This document shows, one piece after another, positions 23,640 through 35,804 of a stretch of 64,000 nt of DNA. The DNA is from Siphonodentalium dalli (taxonomy: Eukaryota > Mollusca > Scaphopoda > Gadilida > Siphonodentaliidae): assembly GCA_032622095.1 (NCBI GenBank), contig CP136069.1, positions 68,779,319 to 68,843,318 on the forward strand. Direction: 5' to 3'. A program made the translations under genes and the position numbers. Within the stretch, counting starts at the first letter, position 1, and every line of letters starts with the position of its first letter. The notes under the pieces are model-generated. The model had not been told where the DNA came from and did no database searches. It was given only the letters and a program-made list of their open reading frames with translations.

Positions 23640-25760
23640 TAAAGGCGAATATCAATCTTATCAATGATAGTGCATATCCGCTCGCCATCCGCGACGCAAA
23701 CGACATCAAATGTTATTTAATTCATGGTATATCATTAGAGAAAAATGTGTATGAATTCGGTGGAAATTGGTACCAAATAAATTTGTACCAGCGTTTGCCT
23801 CTTTTGACATATTTAAACCACTCCCATTAGACTCATAGATGCATGATATACTGGCGATGATTATATATATATGTTTGGTGGTAATCAGCAACTAAACAAA
23901 TTCTGAGAATAGTTATGACCCATATCTCTCACCCAACCGACAGCAATTTGACGTCTTTAAATCACACGATGAAATTCCTCGTATCATAGAGAAGAATAAT
24001 ATATCAATTTGGTGGAAATCTGGGCTAAAAATAGTTTATTAAATCAATAGTTGATGCAACATTGACTCGAACAACGCCATATTGCGAAGATGATTATGTA
24101 TTCGTTTGGTGGAAATCGGCGACAAAACTATTTCACGATATATTTTTAATTTTGCCGACCTCCCCCTTTTCTTCCCCTGACACAAACAGCGTCATTTTAG
24201 AAATGTTTTACCCGCACCGTTATCTTCCTTGTAAACAGTTACCCCTCTTAGAACGCCTTGGTACCATCTCGATTGTACAGCGTGAAGTTATATATAGAAC
24301 GCAAACAGACAGACAGAAAGACAGACAGACAGACAGCACGATTTGATTTCTTGTATCATTTGGGAAGAACGTGTCTGAATTTGATGGTAATTAGTACTAA
24401 AAATATTTTGTATCAGTCTTAGTGACCCTCCCGTCCCTATTTCAGTCTCAAGCTGCACACACTAAGACTTAGAGATTAGAGATTAGAGATGCATAGATAT
24501 GAAATTGATGAAAATTGGCGAGTATACAAATTCGTATCAAATTTAAGGTCCCCATATCTCTCACCCATAGGGCACACATGTTGTGTATCTAAACGACACG
24601 ATAAGATTCCTCGTATCAAAGAGGAAAATATGTATCAATCTGGTGGAAATCGGCACTAAACATATTGTTATAATTTGTTGTGTCCCTCTCATCTCCATAC
24701 ACCACTGACTCGAATGGCCCAACTTATGACAACCTTAAACCACACGATTATACTCCTGATATCATGGAGATGATTGTTTATAAGTTTGGTGATAATCGGC
24801 GACTAAAACTTCTCTTTTTTATCAAATTTGGTGCCAATCCACACCCCCATCTCTCAAGAACGTGTATCAATTTGGTGGAAATTGGCGCAAAAAAATTGTG
24901 CATCAATTTTGGTGCCCCTGTCCCTTTCAATGCAACCCTGACTCGAATGAGGCCACATTTGACAGATATAAGCAACACCATTAGACTCATCATACCATGG
25001 GGATGATTTTGTATAAGTGTGGTGGCAATCGGCGACTAAACCAATTATTATCAAATTTAGTGCCCACCCCCTCCCAATCTCTCAACCAAAAGACAACAAT
25101 TTGGCATTGTTAAAGCGCACAATTTGATTCCTTGTATAATGCAGAAGAATATATATCAATTTGGTGGAGATCGGCGCTAAAATTAGTTTTTCAATTTTGG
25201 TGCCCCTCTCCCCTTCCGTGCATCCCTGACTCGAACGACGCCACTTTTAAACCACACCATTGTTTTTTTCATATCATGGGTTTGGCGTTGTTAAATCGCA
25301 CAATTAGATTCCTTATATCATGAAGAAGAATATATATAAATTTGGTGGAGATCGGCGCTAAAATTAGTTTTTCAATTTTGGTGCCCCTCTCCCTTTCCGT
25401 GCATCCCTGACTCGAACGATGCCACTTTTAAACCACACCGTTGGTTTTTTCATATCATGGGGATGATTATATATAAGTTTGGTGGAAATCGGCGACAGAA
25501 AAAAATCTGCCCCTCCCCCTTCCGGGCACCCCTGACGCGAACGGCGCGACTTTTGCCATATTTAAACCACACCATTAGATTCCTCATATCATGAGGATTA
25601 TTATATATAAGTTTGGTGGCAATCGGCGACAATTTTTGTTCTGCCCCTCCCCATGTTCTGCCCCTGACAACAACGGCGTCATTTTAGAAAATTCTAACCC
25701 CGACCATTATCTTTCTCGTAAAAAGCTACTCTTAGTAGACCCCTTTGGCATCATCTAGAT
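23640..25760 (+). repeat. Long degenerate satellite, ~120-150 bp modules
   Basis: At least a dozen modules carry TTTGGTGGAAATCGGCG or close variants (for example near 24008, 24100, 24642, 24872, 25160, 25343, 25481 and 25612). They alternate with GTGCCCCTCTCCC, CCCTGACTCGAACGACGCCA, AAACCACACCATT and ATATCATGGGGATGATT. Minus-strand frames through the array repeat a peptide like ISTKLI/FPPNLYI and are repeat products. Higher-order periodicity is near 250 bp in the right half. Confidence 0.85.
24303..24340 (+). repeat. (ACAG)n microsatellite inside the satellite
   Basis: CAGACAGACAGAAAGACAGA and further ACAG units occur just after a TATATAGAACGCAAA segment. The same arrangement ends the satellite at 25789-25816. 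Confidence 0.85.
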
Positions 25761-25784
25761 GGTCCCCTGTGAATTTCTATAGAA

Positions 25785-25855
25785 CACATACAGACAGACA
25801 GACAGACAGACAGACATTCGCAAATATAGATATAGATATATATATATATATCGAA
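25785..25855 (+). repeat. (ACAG)n then (AT)n microsatellites at the satellite end
   Basis: About seven ACAG units follow TCTATAGAACACATA, then GATATAGATATATATATATA. The combination marks the right edge of the long satellite. Confidence 0.85.
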
Positions 25856-25859
25856 GAGT

Positions 25860-27845
25860 TTGAGAGAAGTCATCACAAAGCCCAGAGTTATCAGATTTTG
25901 AGTTTTGAAATCTGTTATTTTCCTCCAACTCAAATATTTGACAACCTGGCAAATATTCGACGTATGCGATCGACATACTCTCGATACCAAATTATGTTGA
26001 ACAAAATGTTGATACATTGTATATAACACTTTTTGTGCAAATTTATACTATAGTTGACAGTGGATAGCATTATGTTTTGGCAATAAATCGATTATTTCAG
26101 CCAAACCTTGGCTGTTTATTTCACACCAGTTTCTGGGATAACCTGTGTGTCGACTGAGAACCTGCGTGTCAATTGAGGAGAACACACGGAGGATTTGTGT
26201 AAATGTTAGCCCAAACGACATTTCGAAGTAACGACGGGTTTGTTGTTTATTTCGAGGAATAATACCGCATCATATGAATTCAGCCCAAATATATTGACAG
26301 GTGTCAAGGGTCTAACTCTATACTGAGCAATAAAAAACTAATATTAATAAATACCGAGTATATTTAATTTAACGCCAATGGGTCGTTTATGTGCGTTTAA
26401 GAGTGTATTTATGCCTAAAGCAAAGTGAAATAACGATCTTAAAATGAATTGGCCGGTATATTTTATTAGTTATCAGGGTTACCAGGGTCGTAGTTGCATA
26501 AATTACAATATATTTTATGTTTATGCTAAGATAACTTGATCGGTATTGAGGTTAACACAAATCCCATATATGGAAATTCCAAATATGGAAAGTGACGTGC
26601 GCAAAACAGATAAAACGACGAAATGTTGTCAAATTCCACGTCTGAATACGCGTCTTATTCTCACTTATACCGTGTTTATATCAGTGTTATTCTATGTGTT
26701 GTTGTGTATTGTATTACTTTGATCAAGGTTGCGCTTTTGTTATTCTCACAAAAGGTAAATTTGATGCGTGTTTGATGCGTGTTTACATTTCAAAATTGCG
26801 TCTGCCATCTACAGTAACACTAACAGTGCGACGGAATTCCACATGTCCGAGCGTCATTGACTGATTGATTCCTTAATTACGAGACTAATTTATCGAATGA
26901 GGTCAAATTTTCGCATATAACAAGACTCGTATGTTATTCTGCACCATTCTGACGAGTGCCGACTTTCATTTCGCATTATTTTCGTTTTTATCGAAAAATA
27001 ATCGTTCTCTATCAGTCTATTCCCATGTAAATTTTTTCAACCAAAAAAAAATTCATTGTTTTGCCAATTTCAAGCTAGTTTATAGCATGGTCATGGCATA
27101 ATTTGGCCTAACGAGTGTCGGTAGACGTTTCTTGAGTGTGCACAACAAATTTTGGTCCCAACGAAGCAGGCTAAAATCCTGAAATTTGTCAATTTTACTT
27201 TGCGTGTGAAGAAAATATTCATTTAAACTTCCAAAATTGGTTGAAATATGCTCAACAACATTCAGTTGAATGGTGACATTATTTATAGTCACCGACTAAC
27301 TTCCACGATGAATCAAATTTGTTTTTATTGGTGACAATTATGTCGCGAGAGATAAAAATGTAAATTTTTTTAAGAAAATGTTAAATTTTAGCTCATTTTA
27401 AGACTTTAATTGCTTGTAGATCGCTGTTAATTATCTTCGTCAATGATGTCATGTCACGCTTGTTAATAATTCATTTGTTCGGAAATACTTATTGGGGGTC
27501 GAAATGTATAAAATTTAACTACCACCACTTCCAAAAACAACACCGATAAACAATAACGCTCTTTGTTCCATGCAATGGAAATGGCTATTTATTGTCCTGA
27601 TATCAGTGATATAAATGAATGCCTAAAATTAGTATTATCCTGAAATAAATTTATGCCACTTTGGCGAACATGGGAACCACGGTACAATTTATGCCATTTA
27701 GGCACACTTCAGAGTGAAATCAGGGCTTATATTTCGGCGAGAATCCAAATCTAGATTCTCGTAAATATTCTTGCAAATTACCCTGGATTCTCTTGAAAAA
27801 GTATATATGGATTCTCGCAAAATCAGATGAAATATATGCCCTGGA
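25860..27845. other. No supported feature
   Basis: About 2 kb of AT-rich sequence. Open frames are short and unrecognised, and no repeat structure is obvious by eye. Confidence 0.4.
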
Positions 27846-27908
27846 AATATAGCAAATCGTTTAATGCTTTAGAATTTTTGTTTTCGGAGATTTATATATA
27901 TGAATGTC

Positions 27909-28985
27909 TGATAGCAAAATGGAAGAAGTACATCTTTGGAAAGATGTGGTGGCCCTAAAAAGGAAAGTTGTTTGGTGATCTTGAAATGCAGTTTTTCTTC
28001 CATTTTGCTATCAGACATTTTGCTATCAGACATATTATGGACTGGATAAGTTAGTGCTCAGGCACTTTGCCAACCTGGGGAATGTTATCATTCTTCTAAC
28101 ATCACTGAAAATTTCCAAAAAAATCTACCACACCACTTCATAGAGAACATTGTCTGAACTACTCCAAATTGTAAATATTTACATCTCGATTCGGGGCGCA
28201 ACTACCGGCTATAATTAAACAAAAATGATTTCGCCATCGAGAGTCATTGCATTTAACTAATATATAAGAATGACGTTGTGTATCATCCATTTGAATTAAT
28301 ATTCGTAACGAATAACTACTTTGAGAAAGATTATTCTTAATTTCTATTTGATCACTCTGCCCGGTGTCTGCCGGAGTGTTTCACATCACTTTAATCAAGG
28401 AAGACTGTTCAGAAAAACTGCATTTCAAGAAATCGTTTAATGCTTTAGAATTTTGGTTTTCGGAGATTTATATATATGCTTAAAGACATATTATGGACTT
28501 GTTATGGACTTTTTCGGGTGCGAGAAATTGATAAGTTAGTGCTCAGGCACTTTGCCAACCTGGGGAATGTTATCATTCTACTAACATCACTGAAAATTTC
28601 CAAAAAAATCTACCACACCACTTCATAGAGAACATCGTCTGAATTACTCCAAATTGTAAATATTTACATGTCGATTCGGGGCGCAACTATCGGCTATAAT
28701 TAAACAAAAATTATTTCGCCATCGAGAATCATTGCATTTAACTAATATATAAGAATGACGTTGTGTATCATCCATTTAGATTAATATTCGTAACAAATAA
28801 CTACTTTGAGAAAGATTATTCTTAATTTCTATTTGATCACTCTGCCCGTTGTCTGCCGGAGTGTTTCACATCACTTTAATCAAGGAAGACTGTTCAGAAA
28901 AACTGCATTTCAAGATCACCAAACAACTTTCCTTTTTAGGGCCACCACATCTTTCCAAAGATGTACTTCTTCCATTTTGCTATCA
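27909..28985. mobile_element. Inverted-repeat element with ~88 bp apparently identical arms
   Basis: The left arm (27909-27998) and right arm (28894-28985) look identical as inverted copies over about 88 bp. They start TGATAGCAAAATGGAAGAAG and include GGTGGCCCTAAAAAGGAAAG. Between them is a ~389 bp direct repeat (28045-28433 and 28530-28918, period 485 bp, very similar by eye). No protein is encoded. Identical arms imply recent formation or gene conversion. Confidence 0.75.
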
Positions 28986-29290
28986 AAGACCGAATAATGT
29001 CGTTAAACTAGAGATCCAAATACCCACTAAGGGCCCCTATATCTTGAAATATTAAAGACCGAGAATGTCGTTAAACTATAAAGACCGAAAAATGTCGTTA
29101 AACTAGAGATCCAAATACCCCCTATATCTTGAGATATTATAAAGACCGAAAAATGTCATTAAACTATTAAAGACCGAAAAATGTTGTTAAACTACAAAGA
29201 CCGAAAAATGTCGTTAAACTAGAGATCCAAATATCCCCATCCCCTATTTTTTTTAGACAATTAAGAACGAAATATGTCGTTACACCATTA
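28984..29290 (+). repeat. Tandem repeat built from AAAGACCGAAAAATGTCGTT
   Basis: AAAGACCGAAAAATGTCGTT followed by AAACTA recurs at least seven times, alone or with AGAGATCCAAATACCCC and TATCTTGAGATATTA segments. It starts directly at the right end of the inverted-repeat element, which ends CTATCAAAGACCG. Confidence 0.85.
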
Positions 29291-30815
29291 ATACATAATT
29301 TGTGTTTATGAAAGTCTGGCACCCATTAGCAGTTTGTTTTCAGTACATTTTAATATTCATTGGAACGTAAACAATTATTCGCTGACAGAAATCATGTTAA
29401 TATTGCCTTTCGTTACTGGTTTCCTCGAGTCAAATATTTCTCACTGCTCAATACTTATAATTAAAAAAAATGTTCTGTGTTTTGTGTCACTTCTTAATAG
29501 CATTATGTATTCTGCTATTGACAAGAAAAAAAGTTGCAGTATACGTTAAAGGTACGGAAGGCCTTGGTGGGTATCCTGTGAACATATTTCCACCTGCCAA
29601 AAACCGCTACAAACGAAAATAATATTCAAATATAGACATACTTTGTTAATATACAAATGAGAAATATCTCATAAACAGTATGTTATTGTCGTAAATTTGA
29701 CGATTGTTATGTAAACAAAGCATAAAAAGTTACTTTCTTGGTGTTTCTTTATATTATGATGGTAAACATAAAGAGCGTTCTTTGTTGCTCAATTCCTTAT
29801 TTGGAAATAATAAAGAGCGTTTATACCATTTGTGTGTGATTAGCCAGTAGCATTGTGCTGCTTTCTATAACACAATCAGACTCTTGTTTAGGTAAAATTT
29901 AGTAGGTCTTTATGTGAGCATGATGTTTACGCGATAGTGATCGTATATTTGAACCAAAATGTATGCGTTTTAATATTTTTCTGTTTACGGTGTTTGGAAC
30001 AAATATGAATATTTTCGACAACTAAGCCCCCTCGTCCCTTTAATATAATTAATATAACATCCCTCATCCAATAATCTCCAAATTGCATATCTAATTTCAA
30101 TCCTAGTGACACGTCACGCCGCCCCTCATCATTTGCCAATTGTACACCCTTTTTTTTGCTGCTGCTGCAACTGTTCAATTTCTTTAAAAATTATTGAAAA
30201 AATGGCCCTCCCGCCCGCCGACATTTACCTCTGATTTTTTTTTTATCATCGGTCCGCACCAAAATTGAGCACACGTCCCTATATAATATACCTATTTAAA
30301 CCGAGTATACACGGTGGTGTACTATATCAACCGTTCATTTAACCGTTTAGGTAGCATATTTCCACGTATACGTTATCACGACAAATCCCTGCTGATCTGT
30401 TATTAATGAACCAAACACTTAACATGTCAACACACTCTGGCCCGCCAATGCTACAGTGTATAAACGTAACGGGGCAAATATGCACATTATATTGGCAGCT
30501 AACGAGAGCATTCATCATCAGCAATCTGCTCACCCCTTTTAGCCGATACGATAGAAACTAAACGATTTGTTACTTCTAATTACACGTACTTAATTACACT
30601 ACTTGCGTGTTAATAAAGTACGACCCCATTACCACTAAAGGTGAAACATGGGATTTAGAACATTAATATTCACTCTTACATAGTTCCACATTCAAGGTTC
30701 GTCTTGTGTAATCGTATGTCAGTTGTAACGTTGTGAAACCGCAACCGAACTGAATTATTCTATTGCTAAATAGTTCATGGCTGACCTGATGCATGCATCT
30801 TAGTTTTCTTGTGAT
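29291..30815. other. No supported gene
   Basis: AT-rich sequence. TTAAAGGTACGGAAGGCC at about 29548 looks like a lone end of a TTAA-type element, but no partner was seen. Other frames show no recognised domain. Confidence 0.4.
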
Positions 30816-30817
30816 AA

Positions 30818-30926
30818 CTGAAGCGGCATTTCAAGAAATGCTGTGTAGTAGTAGTAGTAGTTGTTGTTGTTGTTGTTGTTGTTGGAATCTGATGATATGG
30901 GGACCATCGATTCGGATTGTATACCT
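30818..30926 (-). mobile_element. Truncated copy of the TTAA element at 19016-19455
   Basis: The minus strand matches the left end of the 19016 element: near AGGTATACAATCCGAATCG, then GGTCCCCATATCATCAGATT and an expanded CAA run. The outer end abuts TTAA at 30927-30930. A (GTA)n(GTT)n microsatellite at 30845-30885 has grown from the CAA tract. Confidence 0.65.
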
Positions 30927-30939
30927 TTAACAGAACTTC

Positions 30940-31365
30940 CATATATAGGTGATACCGAAATAGTTGTATTCCATAACACTCTCAAGCTTTGTGTCGGCAA
31001 CGCGAAAGAAAGGAGGCGTTTTTGTTTGTCCAGTTCGGAATATCATACATTTTGTCATGTCGGCATTCACAGTGAGATGATTCAAATCGGTGTACAACTT
31101 TCGGTTATTGAGACAGTTTTGCAGTCCCGTGTGGATTCACTTACATGAATTTGAAAAGATTTGGGGACAATATTATAGCCTTGTCTAACACCAATATTTG
31201 ATAAACAAACTGGATCCATGCAGTCTTCAGTGCGTTTCGTAATGTAATAGCTTGGGGAATATAATGAAAGGAGTGTTCGCATTGTTTGGCCTCCCATCCC
31301 AATTGTTTCTATTTTATCAAATAATATTGTATGTGTACAGTATCGAAAGCCTTATGACATGATCA
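30940..31365 (-). pseudogene. Decayed LINE reverse transcriptase fragment
   Basis: On the minus strand the order KAFDTVHIQYYLIK (about 31315-31360), SNIGVRQG followed by a degraded SPxxFxIxVSE (about 31135-31195), a CKTVS segment, then a SVMEYNYFGITY segment (about 30945-30985) matches the palm of a LINE reverse transcriptase. The YADD active-site block cannot be found. Frames change several times and stops interrupt it. It abuts the truncated TTAA element at 30926. Confidence 0.6.
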
Positions 31366-31369
31366 TAAC

Positions 31370-33685
31370 ATAATAAACGAACGATTTTATGGCATAGTCA
31401 TGACATAATCAGGAAGTGAAATGTAATAACTATTCGGAACATCCGAAATGATTGATCGGGAGATGTTGGTCGGGCGTGTATTAAACATATATAACCACAC
31501 GTGCACTAAACACAATTGGGTTGATATAACTAAATTTTAGTCAGAATATAACTAGCCCAACGTTTAGTCAACCGAATCCGACTAAACTTTGGGTTAGAGC
31601 AAAATAACCAAACGTGGGATTTTGGTAACACACCTTACAACCAAACGTTAAATTAAATATTGGAGTTTGAAGTAACTAAACAAGGGGTTAGAGAAAATCT
31701 ATGTCAATATATAATTATATTCCATCTCAATGAATGAGTTTTGACCAAATAATCTGAGATTTTGGTCATTAAGGTTTCCCAAAAATAAATCCAATTAATG
31801 GATTCACGTCGGACCTTATAAGGTCTGAATAGAGGAGAGATGTTGAATTGAACCAGATTTCGAACATAGTATGTAATATGAAAGTCCGAAACGAGGTGTA
31901 ACATATAATTACTTTATTTTCGGAAATAAATTAACAACCGAGCTGGGAAAGAATACTTGTACCAAAGACACAATAAATGCAACAACTATATAATTCCGAC
32001 ATAACAGACGCCTTCATTGTGTATTTATTTCAGTTTGATACCAATAAATCAGGGGGGGGGGTAGTAAACAAATTGCAGGAAGGTATGCCGTTTCCCAATT
32101 TCTTTACACCCACCCCACAAATTTTACCAAATTTGAACTAAAACCGAGTAAAACCCGACTTATATCAATCATGTGACTGGGAAATTATCTCATTTAGTTC
32201 AAATGACAGTGTGATCTGTTTCAGAAGCTATTTTAATTTTTTTAAATGGTTAATACAGACAAATATGAAGATTTGGAAATTATAATGCATCGATGCAATG
32301 GACAAATACAGTAACCCATCAGAAGCTGATACGTGCACATCAAATACTAGTATAAGGTATATGCATCCAATTTTACAAAATTAAACAAATCCCCTGCATA
32401 TCAGTGAGATATCATTTTTCCCTTAAAGTTATTACATGAATCGAACATGTCTTGGCTATTTGGCTGTAATACATTTTAAGCTGATAACATCTCAGGACAA
32501 TGAACTTAGTCTTGACTTTCGACTCACTGTTGACATTTTGTAGACATATCCGTGACATCAGCTGTAAAGCTATATTCAACAAGAGTTGACATATTTTGAA
32601 AATAAATACATAGAGAGGATATTTACCAGGCTGCAATTGAAAACAATATTTTATAAATTCCTGATATCTGTAAACCTATGTCATTGTGCAAGATAGACAC
32701 AATTCCATAATTTCGAACTAGTTCCTGATTAGTCTGTCAAACAGCCCATTATCTAACATATTGCATACCGCATTTGTTAGTCGACTGGGGCAACTTCAAT
32801 TATACTAAACTAGCTGAAACAGGCTCCCGTAAACAGGCTCCATACGAGAGCCTATATTCAGCGTTGGAGGGACATGATAGTGCGCATCATGGCCCCTTTG
32901 TGCGACTTCGCGCACAATTTTATCTTAGACAGAGCCTTCTTTCAGTGGCGACCCCCGTGTGCGCTTCAAGCACAATTTGATCATTTAAACAGTTTGATTT
33001 AAAATTATTTTTTTTTTAGATTGAACACCTTGTTCAATTAACAAAACCATTTTTTTTTCTTATTATATTTTTTTTTTTAAACTAACGCCGTTATAATGTT
33101 ATAACATCCGCCAGCCACCACACCAACTTTGGTTGAAAGCAGTCACTAAAGCAGACTTGGATACTTTAGGTCTTGTGGGAGTGACAGTTGATAGACATGC
33201 AAAATAATTCACTGCTTGGCTTGATTCACCGATGGCAATTATAATCTAGCCATTGATAGTCACATTAATGTTAGAGACAGTTGCTCGTTCTTTTTCCATC
33301 CACACAAGGATCTAAGCTTAGTTACATCAGGACAAGTTTATTTATTTCAGTTTACATTTCTCGAATCTTCTTTCCGAAGGGTGACGGGAAGGAAGTTTTT
33401 CATCTCACCGTCCCACAATTATGCAACATTGCGTAGCTTAATGTCATCTCTGTTAAGGCCCATATGAGGTACCAGTAACATAACTATGGTGTTTGAGGGG
33501 TTATAATATGTTTCAAACTGTTACAAATGTCAAATATAGGAACAAAAGGTCTTTAGTAAAACATTTGCACGAGATTGTAAAATAAATTGTTTTGCCCCTC
33601 GGATCACCCACCCACCCTGGATACCTTCCTGCAAATGTGTTATTACCCAGCACATATTTATCAACGGGCGCAACTGAAAACCAGT
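31370..33685. other. No supported gene; AACCCAA-rich stretches
   Basis: Sequence at 31500-31680 and 33690-33840 is rich in short AACCCAA/AACTAAA-type words without fixed period. A 68-codon frame at 32774-32980 is unrecognised. Long T and A runs sit at 33010-33080. This lies inside the proposed large intron upstream of the FReD exon. Confidence 0.4.
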
Positions 33686-33931
33686 GATTATTAACTAAAC
33701 GAATCTAACCCTAAGCTAATACAACCCAACAATCTAACCCAATAATTGAACCCAACTTCTGGAATTTGACCCAACAATTAACCTAAATTTGGATAACCCA
33801 ACAATTTTGACTAAACTTTGTTTTGGGTTTTGGGTTACTGGTCGATAGTTTATGGCACTCTTGTGTTACGGTTGTGCTCGTGTCATAAACTGACGTCTGG
33901 TTTATAGCAGACATACTTTTAACATCCGCAG

Positions 33932-34560
33932 ATTGTCAGACCTTGCTGGAAGCTGGTAACGTGAACAGTGGGATGTACACTATTTACCTGGACGACACTC
34001 TGGTATGTGTCGCTTGCGACCAGGAAACAGCGGGTGGTGGTTGGACCGTCATTCAACAACGTCACAGCGGAAATGTAGATTTCTATCGGAATTGGATCGA
34101 CTACGTTAGTGGATTCGGCGACAAGACGGTTGATGGCGATTACTGGCTTGGCCTACAGTGGATCTATCTACTCACAGTTAACACACCGAGCGAGGTGTAC
34201 ATAAAGCTGACAACAACAAATGGGACCGATTATTTTGCTAGATACTCCTCTTTCGGTCTCGAAAATGAATTCACAAATTTCAGGCTGAGTGTAGGCGGCT
34301 ACTCGGGAGATGCTGGGGATTCGCTGAATAATGACGATGGAAGAATGTTCTCCACAAAGGATGCTGACAACGACAATCAAGCTGCTAAGGATTGTGCCAA
34401 CGATTGGCTTGGCGGATGGTGGTATTACAAATGCGGTCCAGTCAACATCAACGGACAGTATCAAAATACAACTGAAGGCACTCTGGCAGGAATGCGCTGG
34501 CACCTCAACCTTGGTCTGAACTCGATGATGGAGACAGCCGTCCTCATCCGCAGAGCGTGA
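33932..34560 (+). CDS. Terminal exon encoding a fibrinogen-related domain (FReD)
   Basis: This exon encodes a complete fibrinogen C-terminal-like domain of about 209 residues, the usual length, ending at TGA (34558-34560). The acceptor ...CATCCGCAG at 33931 leaves phase 1. With a G from the previous exon the domain begins DCQTLLEAG, the canonical start. Other hallmarks in order are YTIYLDD, a GGGWTVIQQR segment, FYRNW, GFGD, DYWLGL, YSGDAGDSL, a calcium-site-like DADND (about residues 124-128), CANDWLGGWWYYKC (Cys135 and Cys148) and NINGQY. Secreted FReD proteins in invertebrates act as lectin-like recognition or adhesion molecules; that is family knowledge, not shown here. An extra Cys at about residue 26 (VCVACD) is unusual and leaves an odd total of five. 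No ATG or signal peptide is in this exon, so upstream exons are required. The Thr-rich exon at 12957 is a candidate. Confidence 0.93.
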
Positions 34561-35179
34561 AAAGAGGAATGTGAGAAGAAATACAATCTGATTCAACAGA
34601 GGAAACGGGGATCTAGCGATAGGGGATTGAGCTGAGATTCGCCCAAACCAGACACATGCATGCACTGTGCCGTGATTGATTTTACCTCGACCTAGTTATT
34701 TTAGTTAAAGAATGGTTAATTTTGTTAGGCTGTGAGACCCCGAAGAAATTGGCAAAGAATCCGTTTTTATTTCTCAAAATGTGCGGATTGTTTGCCGAAG
34801 TAATAATTACCTACTGGTCTGGAGGTGTTCATGGGATGGAATGGCCAAAGGGCGTGTGATTACAACGGCGCCGTTATAGGCGGAGGTGTTATATATATAT
34901 ACACACCATCTCAATCAAAGTCACTGCCTTCCCAACATCCGTTAGAAATTGCTCAATGTCGTCAAAGTCAATTGAATTTCTGTCAAGACAGCTCACGTCT
35001 AACAGATATAATGTAATAAAATTACAAAGTCCTGCAAAAGAACAAGAGGTAGTTTTTGCTGATAGCAAATTTATCCGAGAATTAATTAGATCGAATTGAT
35101 AATAAATAGAATTTTGCCACGGTGCCTGAAACCTTCCAACTGATAATACATTCCAACCACAACACCCCCTACATTTTCT
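34561..35179 (+). other. Probable 3' UTR and downstream flank of the FReD gene
   Basis: No coding signal follows the stop. No strong AATAAA was noted close to it. An AT microsatellite sits near 34889. The boundary at 35180 is where similarity to 55751 begins. Confidence 0.4.
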
Positions 35180-35804
35180 CTAGAAGCAGAAAAATATGTA
35201 TACTCACAGAAGTCTTACTAATGTGACCGATTACTATCTAGAACATCAAACATTTAAAAATTCACTGCTTCAGAACAACATGAGGGCTATTCACAGAGTA
35301 ATGGGTAAAATGTGTAGATCAGATTGTTCGTGTCTCAAAATAGTAGTCATATAGATGCCTCATATCAAGTTAAGAAACACGAAACAGCTTTAAAGGCTGA
35401 TCACCTGATATTTAGCAGAAGTACGTGGTGGTATTGGTAAGATATTTTCAAACAACAAGAAAACTAATATTATGCATTGCATGGTCGCATATTCCAGTTG
35501 TAACGTGCCGACTGAAGTATTTTGAACAAAATTGTCTGCTAAGACGCCGGTTTGGTAGCAGCATAAATATTAATCTTACATAAAATGTACTTTGTACCGC
35601 TCTTTGATCTGGTGAGATGGGGTGCTAATCTATTGAAGAGATGAGTGTTTCTTTACAGTATAATAAGCATTGCGACAAACGTGTATGGTTTATTATCACG
35701 GAGAGTGTTGACAGTTACGGGAATGTAACTATTATTTATATCGCAATGGTGTGAATCATGCCGAATGAAACTACCATACACGCATTGTGTGGCGAAACAT
35801 TAAC

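Noticed and set aside
24778-25054. Overlapping minus-strand frames with similar peptides
   Set aside because: They are translations of the long satellite, with the same peptide recurring at each module.
23640-29290. CRISPR-like array
   Set aside because: The tandem repeats have no constant spacers, units are degenerate, and the context is eukaryotic.
34168-34665. 165-codon minus-strand frame
   Set aside because: It is antisense to the FReD exon, whose + strand reading has a clear domain match.
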